This document shows, in pieces, positions 31,650-45,085 of a stretch of 64,000 bases of DNA. Every line of letters starts with the position of its first letter. Position 1 is the first letter of the stretch. The position numbers and the translations under genes were made by a program. The notes beneath the pieces are model-generated. The model ran no database searches. It was not told the origin of the DNA and was given only the letters and a program-made list of their open reading frames with translations. The DNA comes from Coriaria nepalensis. Lineage: Eukaryota > Streptophyta > Magnoliopsida > Cucurbitales > Coriariaceae. The stretch spans positions 5,161,001-5,225,000 of the forward strand of contig CP114495.1 of NCBI GenBank assembly GCA_027186245.1, given 5' to 3'.

Positions 31650-34600
31650 TCGAATTATGTCGAAAGAGTTTAGATTTTTTGACAGATTTTTTATCTTCAT
31701 AAAAATTCTTTAATTTTTTTTTCAAGGTCTTTTTGGGATATTTATGTTGCCGGAACCTTTACCAAGGAAACAAAAATGAGCCATAAAAATGATCCAAGAG
31801 ATTAGACCCTTGAACTGTTGCCAAAAGGACTGCACGACAGCTTGCCGTTGCATCAGTAGCAATAGCTGCTGCCCACTATCCGTGCCATGTAGTTGGGCCC
31901 AACGCATTGTGATGCATCGTGCAGCCACTTTCTCGTGCGTATGAGTGTGCCAAGGTTGAATTTTAGAATCCAAAATTTTTGGGAAAATTATGTTTCCTTG
32001 GATTTCATATAATTTTAATTGTTGGATTAATTTTGAAATTATTTCGAGATTAAAACGCATAGAATTGAAATCATGAATTTGGAAAAATGAAATGGTACAA
32101 AAATCATTTAACTTAAAAAATTAAATATTGCAAAGTGTTAAATTTTCATGAAAATGAAAATTTTTGAAATGTTTAAAGATTACTGGTTTAGAAATATATA
32201 AGAATATTTAACTCCTTAAAGTGTTCATAGAATTAAATTTTCTTATATGATTGGTTCACTTGAATTAGAATGAGTTCTAAATTAGGATAAGTTTTTCCAA
32301 CACTAAACATTTTCTTGTTTTGAAAGAGTTCAAACTTGAAAATGTAAATGGCTTGAAAACATTATTTGAAGTGTTTGTAAAATATTATAAGTAATTTCCC
32401 TGCTAGCTTGAATCAACCATGAATACAACTAGTATGATTAATTGTTAGTCATGTTAGTGAAATCTAAAGTTTGTTTAGACTAACACATTATAAGCATTAT
32501 GTTACATTGAAATAAATCTATGGAAATAATACATTTGATTGAATTGTTTGATTGATAAGTGTATGTTAGATAGAGTACATACATTTTGTTTTGATATGTA
32601 ATTCACATTATACTAAAAAGTATGTTGACAATGTTTATATGAGGATATCATGATGAGACAAATAAACTAAAAATCCCTTCTTGAGTATATTAAGCTTGTA
32701 AAGTATATAAGAATATCTTGCATATTGCCTTCCAAACGTTACAATGAATATGTGATTAATATTCATTTAATCAGCTATAGAGGTTAGTGATGTAATTGGA
32801 AAATGAGATGTGGGACCATATTCTTCCAGATGCAAGTTAAAAGTTATATGTGATGTAATTGTGAAAGTTGTTTTGCTACTTTACATGTTTATTTGGTTAG
32901 CTATGACATGCAAGACTATAATATTCGATCTAGGGGTCCTATACCTAGTAGAAGAAAAGCGTTTTTCCCAATTCACATAAAAAGGTGATGGGAATTGTAA
33001 TAAAATAATAGGAGCTTAACTAATATTAAAAAGACTCTTAATATTAGTAGTTTATATAATTTACTAAATTACGTATGGTATTAATTGTTATTCTCTTATG
33101 AAAGCATGCAATGAAGAATAGTTCGTTGAGCTCAATTCTTGAACATACAAGTTAGTAGAGACTAACTTTAAGAATTGAGAAAGATAGTTGAGAATTGTTC
33201 TTAAACGTGAACATCTTACAATTGTCTAGAATTAAGAGGTCATGATTAGTCTCTTAGAAAGAGTGAATGAATGTCGACTAGAAGCCACTTAGGACAAAAT
33301 GTTGTTCTAAGATGATTAGTCACAATGCATTATGCTTGTGTCTCTCAAAATCTTTCAAAGGCAATACAAACATAAATATGCCATTGACATTATAAATTAC
33401 TTAAATATGATTTGGGATAATGATAGTTAATAATGAGAGATATAATACCTCAAGTGCATAATGTCGTATAAACATGATCGAAGTTATATCAAAATGTTAG
33501 ATAGTCAAAAAGTTTTGATATGAATCCAAACTTAGTAGTGACTTAGTAAAATCAAAGACATGCAAGGATGGAAAGGTGTTTCCATTGTGGTTTGAATTGG
33601 ACATTGGAAAGAGAAATTATTAGACTTAGAGTTTATTATGAAGAAGTATCAATCAAGTGATTTTCTAGTGATTTATCTACTTAAGTATTAAATACCAAGT
33701 TTAGATTTCATATATGATATGAAACTAAAAGGTAGATGAAATTAGAAAAGGGGATAAAGTCAAACTACATACAAACAAAAACAATAGAAGAGTTGTAATG
33801 TTAATCATAGGGACTTATGTTTTATCTCTTACTTCAGTTCTATACATTGTTCTAACATATTACTTTAGTATGTCTTGAACTTGAATGATAAGACTTTCCT
33901 TAAAATTGAATGAGTTAAGAAACAAAGGATTGATAAGTATCAAACTTATCTTTGGCAATATCAATTGGGTTATACAATTAAGATGAGAATAAGTAAGTTG
34001 CATTAGGATGGATACTAAGATCCATTTGATTATGAATCAATGTCAAGTTGAAAATCTGGTTTAATTGGAAATAATCAATTCTCCATTTAGTGGAACTAGA
34101 GAGAGAGATTGACTGTGTTATTATGGCATATTACATGTTGATGTATCTGGGCCTATAGCTTCAAATGCTAGGGGCGGTTATTATAAATTCATTATTTTTC
34201 TTTAAAATCTCACTGGATTTGGATAAATTTATTTGATGAAGTATAAATTTGAACAAAAATGAGATAAAAGTATTATGATACTTTGATGACATCGAGGAGG
34301 TGAATACTTGAGTCATAAGTTTCTTAACTACCTTAAAGAGAATGTGATTCTCTATGTGTGAACTTCTCCTACAATTCAATAGTTGATTGGTTCTTCAGAT
34401 TCTAATAAGACTTTTTTAGACATGATCCAAAGCGACAATCACTAAGTTTGCATTGTCATTATAGGCCATGCCTTACAAAGCACCATATACATGATGAATA
34501 TAATTTGCTTTAAAATCGGCATCAACTACTCTATATGAGATATGGAAAGGAAAAATGACACCATTACACCATATTAGATATGGAGATGTTGACTTCATGC

Positions 34601-36415
34601 CAGATACAGAAAGGTTAGAGATAAAATATGATAGATGTTATAATATAAAGTATTTGTATCTGAACATGCTATCTTCTTAGAGAGAGTGTTACTTTCTAAA
34701 AGGAGTATGGCAGTAAGAAAATACTTGAAATAGTTTAGGACCCACAAATTTGACAATCAAATTAAGAATTAGAGTTCACCAAATATCCACTTATGAGGAA
34801 CTTTCAAGGAGGAAACTCTAACTCCTCAGTGTACACGACCACTTTGTAGATGTAGGAGAGTATCTAGGTGACCTGAATGATATGGATTTCGTATGAAAAA
34901 TCCTGGTAATGGTTCAGTCAGAAACGATGGCCCTACGAGATATCCTGAGGCCATATAGATCCCATATTCTAAGATATAGCTTAAACTCCTAAATTCTGAA
35001 ATGAATTCCATATATGTTAACCAAGTGTTGATCTTGGAGGTTGCAAATTTGTCTTTTAGAGATATACCGGGGCACATAGGAATATCGAGATCTTTGACTC
35101 TTAATTATTGCTAAAGGGATATAGGTAATAAGAATGAATAGATTAAAAGAAACCTTCTCGTCCATAGCTATGACAATATCCATCGGGATAGTGCTTGCCA
35201 TTGCAGCATATCATGATAGTGAGATCTAGTAAATAGATATGAGAACCACTTCCCTATATGGTAATTCGAAAGATAAGGTGTATGAGATACAACCCAAATA
35301 CATAAAGTAGTTATGTAAGCTGTTTAGATCAATAAATAGATTGAGCAAGCGTATTAGAATTGGAAATCTATTTTGGTCGACCAATGAAAACGTTAGATTT
35401 AAGGATGGCCTATGAGTGTATACAAAAGAATGGTGGGAGTAAGATTATGTTCGTTGGCTATATAAATTGATAACATACAACTCATTAAGAATGATGTAGA
35501 ATTGTTACAAACTATCAAGTTGTGGTTATGAAAGATTTCTCCATAAATGAAATTGGTAAGAGCATCCTTTGGCTTATTCATAAAGATCTATCAAGATAGA
35601 TTCCAAAGGATTGTAAGGCTTAACCCATTCACATACATAAAGAAAGTACTAAATGATACTGTCATGGAATCTCATCTCTAAAGGATGTCGCTTAAGACAC
35701 AAGTTGACAGAAAATGCATGAATTGAATAACCTATCATTGCCTACATGTTATATCATGTATCCCATGCTATATATGAAGGCAGATGTTGCCTAATGCTCT
35801 AAGTGTTATGAGAATGAGTAAAATGAAATCTGGATGAACAACATTAAAATGTGGTCTAAGAACATTATTACCTTCTTGGGAAGAACGAAGGGTATGTTCT
35901 TTATTTATGGAGATTCCGAATCGAAATTAAGGTTTTCACATACTCTAATTTTCAATAAAATATAGTCGATGGTAAATCCATGTCATGTATCATTTATTGC
36001 TAATTTTTAAATCAGTTAGTTGGAAGAGTTCAAATTAAGAAACGACCATGAATACAATTAACAAAAAGGAATACATTAATGCTTGTGAAGACAAATAAGT
36101 GTATTGGATGAAAAGGTACACAACTGAACTTATAATGGTCCCTAGCATCATTAGTCACGTGGTAATGTACTAAAGTTACAATGCTACACAACGAAAGCAA
36201 AGGAACCGAGGTCTCATCAGAAATCCAAAACAAGTATTTCTTTGTTATCACTTCATCTGAGCGATACTCTAAAATGTTCAAGTGAACATAAAACAGTAGA
36301 CACAAATTATAATATATCGGATCCAGACACTATGTCACTTGTTGAATGAAAGTTTAATCACCATCCTAACAAAATGAGAACAAGATTCAGAAGTGATTGG
36401 CTTCAGTGCAAGTGG
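31650..36415 (+). pseudogene. Copia element B: gag-pol remnant
   Basis: All frames are broken, but domains can be read in order. A long AT-rich leader is followed by a gag zinc-knuckle trace (RCFHCG near 33571). The integrase follows, with HVDVSGPIASNARGGYYKF near 34135 and HRGGEYLS near 34290. RT pieces are present, including a GIPYSKI/MNSIYVNQVLILE block near 35000 and RRTKGMFFIYG near 35882. RNase H traces are AKEPRSHQKSKTS near 36196 and NISDPDTMSLVE near 36310. The region ends in GCAAGTGGGAGAC. These are Ty1/copia (Tork/Angela-like) signatures. The ORFs on the minus strand within it are shadows. Confidence 0.78.
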
Positions 36416-36420
36416 GAGAC

Positions 36421-38045
36421 TGAAAGTATAATACCCATTAAGCCAATTGGGTTTGACCAGATAGGGTCATTTACTTATGTGAATTAGTATTGATCTGTAT
36501 AAGTTATAAACTAAATGAATACTTGTTAATTAAATGAGCATTTAGTCTATCATATTAGTTTTCATTATGTTTGAAATGACATTATATACATATTGATTTT
36601 ATGACATACCTGATAGATTCCTAGATCTTAGATATGCACTTGGAACCATGACAACGATTATGCTTAGTGGGATCTAAGTAGCTTAACATTTAAGATCCAA
36701 ATAGTTCATAGTCATAAGGTTATCGTGATGGGATAATGACAATCCAAAAAGACTATTATATGTGCGATCTTCTTTAAAATAAGAATGATGTTATCATGAT
36801 ATTAGGGAATATCAAGATGAACATGTAAGTGATTAGTAGAGACTTAATTACCTAATATGATTGTTAGACAAGTCTCAATGGTAATAATATTTATTGTTAA
36901 TGAGACTTGTCAAGTGGCTATTATACTCATGATGCTTAGACCTGAGATCACCATAGTCTTGACGTATATGATATCATGTTTCGAATCATAGAATGTGATT
37001 CTATTTAAGGGTCACTATAAATTCCTATAAATCTATTGTCTAAGTTGCATAAGAAATTACATGATTCATACGGCCAGTCTAGTAAGGTTTAATTGTTAAA
37101 AAAATACCCTAGGACCAATCGGGACTATGACATAGATGGAAGGATCGGTATAGTATGATAATATTCACAAGAGGTTCTTGTGAAATTCCTGGAATTTCTC
37201 ATTATAAGGGTGGCCCATACGCCTTTCTAGAAGCTAATGTAGGTTTGGTGGTTTATATTAATTGATTATGGAGATGATCGAATCAATTAATGACTTAACT
37301 TAAAAGTTATTTTAAGGGTAAATGGTCCAATCTTTATATTGCATAAAATTCACAAGTTGTTATAGGGCCCACATACCAGTGTAGTGTAGAAACTATTAGG
37401 TCACACCTATTAAGAACGATTGGGTCTAGGTTAAGATCTTACTTTGGAAAATTTGACTCATTTTTAAAGAATTTAATTAATGAGTTAAATCATTTATTGA
37501 TTTAATTTGTTAAGTCTAGATCATTCCTGAGCTACTAGCATATCCAAAATGTGATTTAGATTTGATTTTAAATTGAATAGTTAATTAAAATATTAAGTTG
37601 ACAAATTAAGTTTAATGGATAGAGATTTATAAAATATAAATTCAAATTATATTTTTCGTGTTAAAGGGAAAACTCAGTTGGTCATTAAAGTGTCAATAGG
37701 CCTAACTCGGCCTATGTGGAAAGTCAAAAATTAAAGTATGGACTTTCCCAAGTAAAGTTGGTATTTAATTTAGAAATATTTATTTATTTTCTAGAAATTG
37801 GGAATTAAAAAAAATTAGGGAAACTGACATTAAGTTTCAAGGGGATAAGGCCATAGAGACCCACTTGGGCTTGGGCCCAAGGCTCATATTCAATAGAAAA
37901 AGAACATTAGAGCCAAAAGGTTCCTCATTCCCTACATGGTCGACCACACAAGAGAGAGTGAGCGAATGAGATTCATCTTTTTCTCTCCCAACCTTTTCCC
38001 ATTCCAAAGATTGGATATCGTGAGTTGAGATTCAAACAAGAAACT
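36421..38045 (+). repeat. 3' LTR of copia element B
   Basis: Starts TGAAAGTATAATACCC after the purine tract AGTGGGAGA and parallels the 5' LTR to about 38045 (GAGATTCAAAC). It is shorter than the 5' LTR, mainly because it lacks several internal segments. The exact end is uncertain; the terminal TAACA of the 5' LTR is not found. Confidence 0.7.
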
Positions 38046-39590
38046 AGCCTAAGAATTGTTGTTCGTGTAGATACTAGTGGAGGCCAGGTAATGGCTCGAA
38101 ACCAACATAAGTGGGCGTGGCAATGGAGGTTTTTGGGAAGGATGTGGTGGCTTATCAAGGCCATTTGAGGTGAAAACCAGATCGGTATAACTCTTCCCTT
38201 TTTCTCTCCTCTTATCTTTTCCAGTTTTTATTTTCTTGAACTAGATGGAATGTGAACCAAGATTTCCTATTTGAAGAAAAGTTCTTCAAATATATAATTT
38301 GTGATCTTGAGGTATTTGGTGGAGTCAAATATTTGGAAGCCATTTATGAAAATTACATTCCACTTTAGACAAGCGAAGACTCACGTACTAACATAAATAT
38401 CGTGTCATCTAATGAGCCATCACATTTTTCATCCGGCCTAGTGGGATCCACAGATTCAGTTATGGACCTCCTTCATTATTCTCAAACCCTCGATAAAACC
38501 ATCGCATTTTTCATTCGACCTGGTGGGATCCAGATTCGGTTATGGACCTCCTTCATTATTCTCAAACCCTCGATAAGTCCAAGGCATCTGAGAAGCAAAT
38601 CACCATGCCCTCATCGAAACAACTTGTTTCATGTCGACACATAATTGAGGGCTAAACGATAGATTTTAACTAGATAGATCTCATTCAGATTCGGAAGATA
38701 TTGGATGAGGGATGGATGCTAATCACTTGTCTTTAGATTTTCCATATTTATGATCAAGAATTCAACCTGCTAGCAGCAAGACTTGAATGATTCCACTTAC
38801 AAATGGTCGTTGTTCTTGAAAATTGTTTTAGTATACTTAGCCCGGACACTAATTATGCCATACCCTTAGTCTCAAAATTTAAAAATCGAGAGCCATGGTT
38901 TAGATCCCAATATTCAAATTCTTCCATGAACTGTATGGCTATAGTGAAATATCATGTTATTGTGAGTTTCCGGTTAAGTTTTGGCATATAGAATGTGAGA
39001 TGCCAGTTAGTTATGTGAGATGTCAGTTTGTCTTACCATAGAAGAATTAGAGATGCCAGTTAGTGTTGGCATAAGGGAACTTAGTTCCTAAGTTAGTTGA
39101 ATAAGGATAATAATAGTATATTATAATTGTACAGTTATCAATATAGTAATGATTATGATATAACTGCATAGTACAATAAAGGAAAAAGGGATGTGGCTTC
39201 CCTCCCAGCTCACCCTCATTCTGTCCAATTGTGAAGATAAGTTAGAATGATAGAATCTTTTGTAGGTCTTCCAGTCATCACCGACAATAATATCAAAAGT
39301 GATCACTGACAGCTACTAAAGTAGGAAAGATTGTTCATTCTTAGTTTTAGTGTCGTGAGAGTTAGGAAGTTGATCAACATTCTATAGTTCATATGAAAAA
39401 ATTGAGTGAAGCTCAGAATTTCTTTTCTTCTTCCATAATCTGGGATCATAGAAAGCGAAAGTCAAGATTCTGATACAGAAGACATTATTAGTTGATTAAT
39501 ACCGCTAGTAAGAGCCGATTCTATTTTTTTTAGCTTGACACCATTAGTTTTAATGTGTAAAGTATAAGATATGAGATGAAATTAAGGTTT
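38046..39590. other. Unassigned region between copia B and gypsy 2
   Basis: No gene recognised. It contains a tandem duplication of about 80 bp at 38414-38576 and short GAGATGCCAGTTAGT-type repeats at 38997-39070. A sequence beginning TGTTGGCATAAGG near 39064 could be the edge of another LTR. Open frames here are short and lack homology signals. Confidence 0.35.
38414..38576. repeat. Tandem duplication of an ~80 bp unit
   Basis: Two adjacent copies share CCATC(A/G)CATTTTTCAT, GTGGGATCC and TTATGGACCTCCTTCATTAT, ending CCCTCGATAA. They differ by a few substitutions and a two-base indel. No function is apparent. Confidence 0.85.
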
Positions 39591-41550
39591 AGGCATCTTA
39601 CTAGGTTAGCAATGTGTGAATAGGCTGAGGTTTAGATGTAGGGTCAACACCTGTAACATACAAAGAGTCGACGCCTTTAAGAGGCAAGGGGTCGATGGGT
39701 CGACAACTTCAATGTATGAAGAAGGTCAACGGGTCGACGGGGTTGATGCCCTCATATAAAAAATCAACCTGAGATTGAGAACTCGATCATGCATTTATCT
39801 TTCTAAATCGAGAACTCGGTCTAGATCATGACCCCAAACTGAGAGACATTATATTAGGTCTCGATCTAGGAACGGAAATGGAAAACCTTAGTCTGGGAAG
39901 AGAAAGTACTCGATCAAGGAAAAGTACTCAATCTGAAAGTGCCCTTAATATGTTACATACGGGGTCAACTGCCCAACGCCTCGACCTACTCGATGCCTTA
40001 AAACCTAAGAATAAGTCTACTCGGTTGAAGGGTCGATGGTCAATGGCTCGACGCCTCAATTATAGTCAATGCCTTAAATATGAAAAACACCACCTAGATC
40101 AACGGGGTTGATGGGGGTCGATGGTCTACGAGTCATGGATTGAAGTCTGCCATAACAACAACAGAGACGTTAAATTAAGCTACATAAAATAATATTAGGA
40201 CTCAAAAGAGAGATATGAAGGGTAATTTATCTATTTTAGTAAATTGAGTTTTCTTGTACATCCTTATCGAGTATGTGTCCATTTTTGCTTGTTTTAATGC
40301 TTAGATCCATTAAAGGAGCATCTCTCCACGCCATCTGGTGTCTAAACAGATTAGAGCTAACGTAGGCTAAAAGGTGAGTGATTACTACAACATGCTAGTT
40401 TTCAAACAACTTTTAAGTTATTAAAAGATGTTTATGTTATTTCATGATTTTATTCACTTCCTTTTTATTAGTACTTATGCTATTTCATGACTTTTGCCAT
40501 ATATTACTAGTTGTTGAAGGTAATTGAATTCGAATGAAGATTTCATGAATCTAAGCTCTATAAACTGTTTTATGGAACCATAGGATTGAGATAAGAATTT
40601 TAATGGTATACACCTTATGAAGTTTGTGATGGGACCTCATTCCAGCATTGATTTTACTAGACTATGTGCACATAGTAGTTCATGTTATGGACTATGATTA
40701 CCTGCATGGCCGAGTATGTTACCTGCATAGCAAGATATATTAAAAGGGAGAATTGTTGATTTAGGTACCGTTCTATGGGTGATGGAGATAGTTGACATGT
40801 GACCTTTTTAGCCCCTCACGTGAAAACTTCTTATGAAAGTATTAATGGGAGCAAAGTGCCACTGGGTCACCTTTGTGTCCCAGAAGGGAGCAAGGTGTCA
40901 CGGGGGCCACCTCTTGACTCCTACACTCAATGTGAATGATATATATATGTATACGGATTATGAATGATTTAGATTCCCTAATTTTCACAATGCTTTCATT
41001 TTGAAACTAATGTAAGAGTGTTTAAGTATATGCTAAGGGTTTGAATTGAATGCTTTCACCATGGCATGTTATAGTTATTAGTCACTGAGTTTTATACTCA
41101 CTCCTCATTTTGTTGAAAACCTTTAAGATTATAGAAGGAGTAGAATCATCAGGTGATTGCTTACTGATTGCCTAGTAGGACTTGGGTAATTTTTCAATCT
41201 AGTGGACTGCATTTTTATGTAGTGTTAGTCGCTTTACTATATATTTGGATAGATAATGTAAATATACAATAGATGATAAATATTGTACATACATAAGTTA
41301 CATTTCTGTTGTTGTGTTTAGTACGAATTCATTTTGAAATAGACTGTTCGGGCTGTAAGTACTAGCCTATGATGAATTGAAAGAACCTTCGAGTTTAGAT
41401 ATATTCCACATGTTCCAACATATGAAACTAAGCCAGGTAAGATGTTTCTAAGGGCTGCATAACTATAGATTCCTCACATACGGGCTTCTAGGTGCTTTCA
41501 GTTACATAGTTCTCATGCCGGTCATGGATTTGGTAAATCGAGTCGTGACA
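39591..41550 (+). repeat. 5' LTR of gypsy element 2
   Basis: Starts near AGGCATCTTACTAGG and ends GTCGTGACA before the primer-binding site. The first 500 bp are a patchwork of GTCGACGG/GTCGATGG short repeats, then GAGAACTCGGTCTAGA repeats and a GACATTATATTAGGTCTC hairpin unit. The later part carries GTTTATACTCACTCCTCATT and AGAACCTTCGAGTTTAGATA blocks shared with the 3' LTR. Short frames here, such as 39878-40111, are not genes. Confidence 0.8.
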
Positions 41551-41554
41551 AAGT

Positions 41555-41567
41555 TGGTATCAGAGCC
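41555..41567 (+). other. Primer-binding site of gypsy element 2
   Basis: TGGTATCAGAGCC is a perfect complement of the initiator tRNA-Met 3' end, four bases after the LTR end. Confidence 0.88.
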
Positions 41568-41724
41568 GTTTTAGAGATAAAGCAGAGTCCTAAGTTTTAG
41601 TAGGCTATACAGTGGAGCATAAGAATCTGCCTATAGAATTTCATAAGGTTAATTGTCTTACCTTGAGAGAGGCTAATTCTTTGACATACTATGCATGTTG
41701 ATTTCCTTATAGTTCATAGACATC

Positions 41725-43045
41725 ATGCCACCGAGAAAGAAACCCATGGCGTCTATAGCGTCGGAACATAAGAATGATGAGGGATCCTCCTCACCTCAAT
41801 GTGCAACTGTATGTGGGAGGTCTAAAAGGACAAATTCGGATGATACTAATGTAGGTGATAGACCTCACGAGGGAGCTTCTACAACACCTCAAATTGACAT
41901 GGTCAGCCACATTCCATAGGATGAATAGGACAATGATGGATGTAGCCCAAGGAGTTAACATGGCAATAGAGATAATGTTCGGAGCAATGGCTGCTCAACA
42001 AATTCCCCCCTAGGCCCGGTTGAACAATCCTCAACTACTATGAGTTCAAGTACTTAGCTCTCGAAATTTGTAAAATTGAAGCCTCCTACTTTTGAAGATT
42101 CTGAGAGCATGAATGATCCACAAATATTTCTAGAAGAAATAGAAAGGAGAGGTCAGGCTATGGGTTGTTCTGAGTGAAAAATGGTTGAATTAGTAGCATA
42201 CCAACTTATAGGACCTACTCGTCACTGGTTTCAAATGCAAGACCTGAGTACATGGGTTTGGACAGAATTTTTCATTGCCTTTCTTGAGCGTTTTCTTCCT
42301 GAAAGTGTCCAAGAAGATAAAGCTTATGACTTTGAAAGGTTAAAAGCAAGCTAGGAGCATAAGAGTGTCAGAATATGCCAAGAAATTTACTGAGCATGGT
42401 TACTTTGCACCTCACTTGGGTCCCAACAAGGCAGCAAGGGTGAAGAGGTTTGTTAGGGGGTTGGTTCAACCACTGTTCAAAGCACTAGCTGCTCATATAT
42501 TTACCACATTCTCTACATCTATGGATTGTGCTCGGGTTATAGAGAACCAATCAATGGAGAGTCGAGAAAATCATGATCAAAAGAGGAAATCCATGTCTGA
42601 TCAACGAGAGCCCCAATCAAACAGTGGTTATAATAGAAATCCAAAAAGACAAGTTAGAGGGGGAAAGCAAACCGAGAAAGTAGACCATTATTCCTCCTCA
42701 GTCTTTTCAACGAACGAGAAGTAACTTTAACCAATCATTATTGCAATGTCAAGAATGTGGAAACAAACATGTTGGAGGTTGTCAACGTCAAACAGGAGAG
42801 CGCTTTAGATGTGGAAAAATAGGTCACGACATTAAGGATTGCCCTTTTTTTTTAAATCTGCAAGCATCATCTCAAGGGTCAATGGGTGGTGTGTTTCCTA
42901 CACCATGCTTAACTTCTTCTTTAGTACCACAACATGTTGTGTAGCAAACTTCGAGGGGGTGGACATGGTATGGGCAGTAGAGATCAAGGTGGTTGAGGAG
43001 AAGGTGGAAAAAAATCAAGGCAACATTAATGGAGGACAAACATGA
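41725..43045 (+). pseudogene. Gypsy element 2: gag
   Basis: The start ATG at 41725 opens MPPRKKPMAS, a usual gypsy gag N-terminus. A gag core follows in broken frames (about 42060-42360), then a frame at 42365-42724 with AARVKRFVRGLVQPLF. The zinc-knuckle region at 42741-42860 reads CQECGNKHVGGC then RFRCGKIGHDIKDCP. The first Cys of the second knuckle has become Arg. At least three breaks are present. It would form the retrotransposon particle. Confidence 0.82.
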
Positions 43046-45085
43046 GTCTTTGCATTAATGCAACAGGATGTGCAAGCCTCTAACATAGTTGTTTCAAGTA
43101 CACTTAAAATTAGTAATGCTAATGCATGCATTTATTTCATCCTGATGCCACACATTCTTTCGTTTCTATATTTTTTCTAGAAAAGTGGGTAGTGATCAGT
43201 TTTGTTGGAAAGTTCATTAGTTGTAAGCACAATAATGGGAGAAACCATAGTAGTAGATCTAGTTTATAAAGGTTGCATTATCTAGGTGAGTGATAAGGAA
43301 TTATACACTAACTTGATTCAATAAGACATGTTGGAATTTGACATGATCCTCATTATGGATTAGTTAGTTGCCAGTCATAACGTAGTTTACTGTCATGATA
43401 AAGTGGTAAAGTTTAAGCATCCAAATGTTACTGAATTTTATTTTAAAGGAGACTAAAATGCAACTCCTTATAGGTTAGTATCACTTCTTAAAGAGACAAC
43501 GATGTTGACAAAGGATTGTAACGAATATTTAGCCTTTGTGCATGATACTGAAATTAAGGAGAGCAGTAAGCTAGGAGAAATTCCAATGGTAAGTGAGTTT
43601 TCTGAGATGTTTCCCCGAAGATTTTCTAGGCTTACCTATAGACCGAGAGATAGAGTTTTGTATCGACTTAGTTCTGAGAATGAAACCATCATCAATCCTT
43701 TCATACCGAATGGCTTCAACAGAACTGAAAGAGCTTAAAGGACAACTTCAAGTCCTACTTGATAAAGGTTTTATCCATCCAAGTACTTCACCTTGGGGTG
43801 CTCCGGTATTTCTTGTTCATAAGAAAGACGGTTTCCTCCGCCTTTGCATCGATTATAGATAGTTGAATAGGATGAAAATCCGAAACAAATACCCATTACT
43901 ATGAATCGATGACCTGTTTGATCAACTTCAGGGTACTTGCTGTTTTTCAAAAATTGATCTAAGATTGGGTTATCATCAATTGAAAATAAGGAAGGAGCAT
44001 ATACCTAAGACTGAATTTCAAACTCGATATAGACATTATGAATTTTTGGTTATGTCGCTTGGACTTACAAACGCCTCAGCTGTGTTCATGGATTTGATGA
44101 ACAAAATTTTCAAGCCATTTTTGGATCACTTCATAGCTGTTTTTATTGATGACATTATGGTATATTCACATAACAAGCATGAACATGAAATATACCTACA
44201 AACAGTCCTCCAGACACTGGTAGCAACTATTTGAAAAATTCTCCAAATGCAAGTTTTGGCTTAGTAGTATTGCATTCCTCGGTCATGTGATCTCTAAAGA
44301 TGGAGTAAGTGTAGATTCTCAGAAAGTTCAAGCAATTAAGCAGTGGCCTAGATATATACCTCAGTAACTGAAATATGCAGTTTCCTCAGTTTGGCTGGAT
44401 ACTATAGGCGGTTCATTGAGAACTTTTCACGTATAGCAACACCTCTCACTAGTCTCACATAGAAAACTGTTAAGTTTCGGTGGACGAGTACATGCAAAGA
44501 AAGTTTTTAGAAGTTGAAAGATCATCCTATCTCCCCATCGGTTCTTGCTTTACCGATCAGAATAGGTGGTTTTGTAGTATACTATGATGCTTCTCATATT
44601 AGAATTGGCTACATATTAATGCAATGTGGTAGAGTCATCTCTTATGCTTCTCGGTAGCTAAAGAAGCATGAATAGAATTACCCCACTCACGACTTATAAA
44701 TGGTAGTAGTAGTGTTTGCACTGAAAATATAGTGACATTACTTATATGGTAAAAGTGGTGAGATTTATACAGATCACAAGAGTTTGAAGTACATATTCAT
44801 TCAGAGAGATTTTAATTTGAGGCAGCATCGTTGGATGGAATTGTTGAAGGATTATGATTTCATGATTTTATATAATTATGGAAAAGCCAATATAGTGGCT
44901 GATGCTCTTAGTAGAAAATCAGCAAGAAGTTTATCTCACATTACAGTAGGGAAGAGATTTTTGACATCCGAACTGTATAGGTTTGTAAATAAAGGCATTC
45001 AGTTTAAAATTAATGACTTCGAGGCTTGGTTAGCCAATGTTGGAGTTAGACCAATTCTATTGGATCAGATCAAGGTTGCAAAGTA
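43045..45085 (+). pseudogene. Gypsy element 2: protease, RT and RNase H
   Basis: The protease is poorly preserved: the usual DSG-type site near 43145 reads DATHSF in translation. RT has [13 protein letters not shown] and LRLCIDYR (43593-43862) and [14 protein letters not shown] then [11 protein letters not shown] (43965-44234). RNase H has [28 protein letters not shown] and ADALSRKS (44570-44930). Stop codons interrupt at several places, including within the KLN and LKK motifs. The FIDD catalytic motif is intact. Confidence 0.85.

Larger units (their letters stand above)
29726..38045 (+). mobile_element. Copia element B, near-complete, degenerate
   Basis: A Ty1/copia retrotransposon with paired LTRs (29726-31635 and 36421-38045), both starting TGAAAGT(C/A)TAAT and sharing long diverged stretches. 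It has a primer-binding site at 31637, a purine tract before 36421, and internal gag/pol relics. The copia domain order (integrase before RT) is clear. It is old, judging from LTR divergence and numerous stops. Confidence 0.85.

Noticed and set aside
31722..32060. 112-codon minus frame inside copia element B
   Set aside because: It lies in the leader just after the primer-binding site on the opposite strand, with no recognisable domain.
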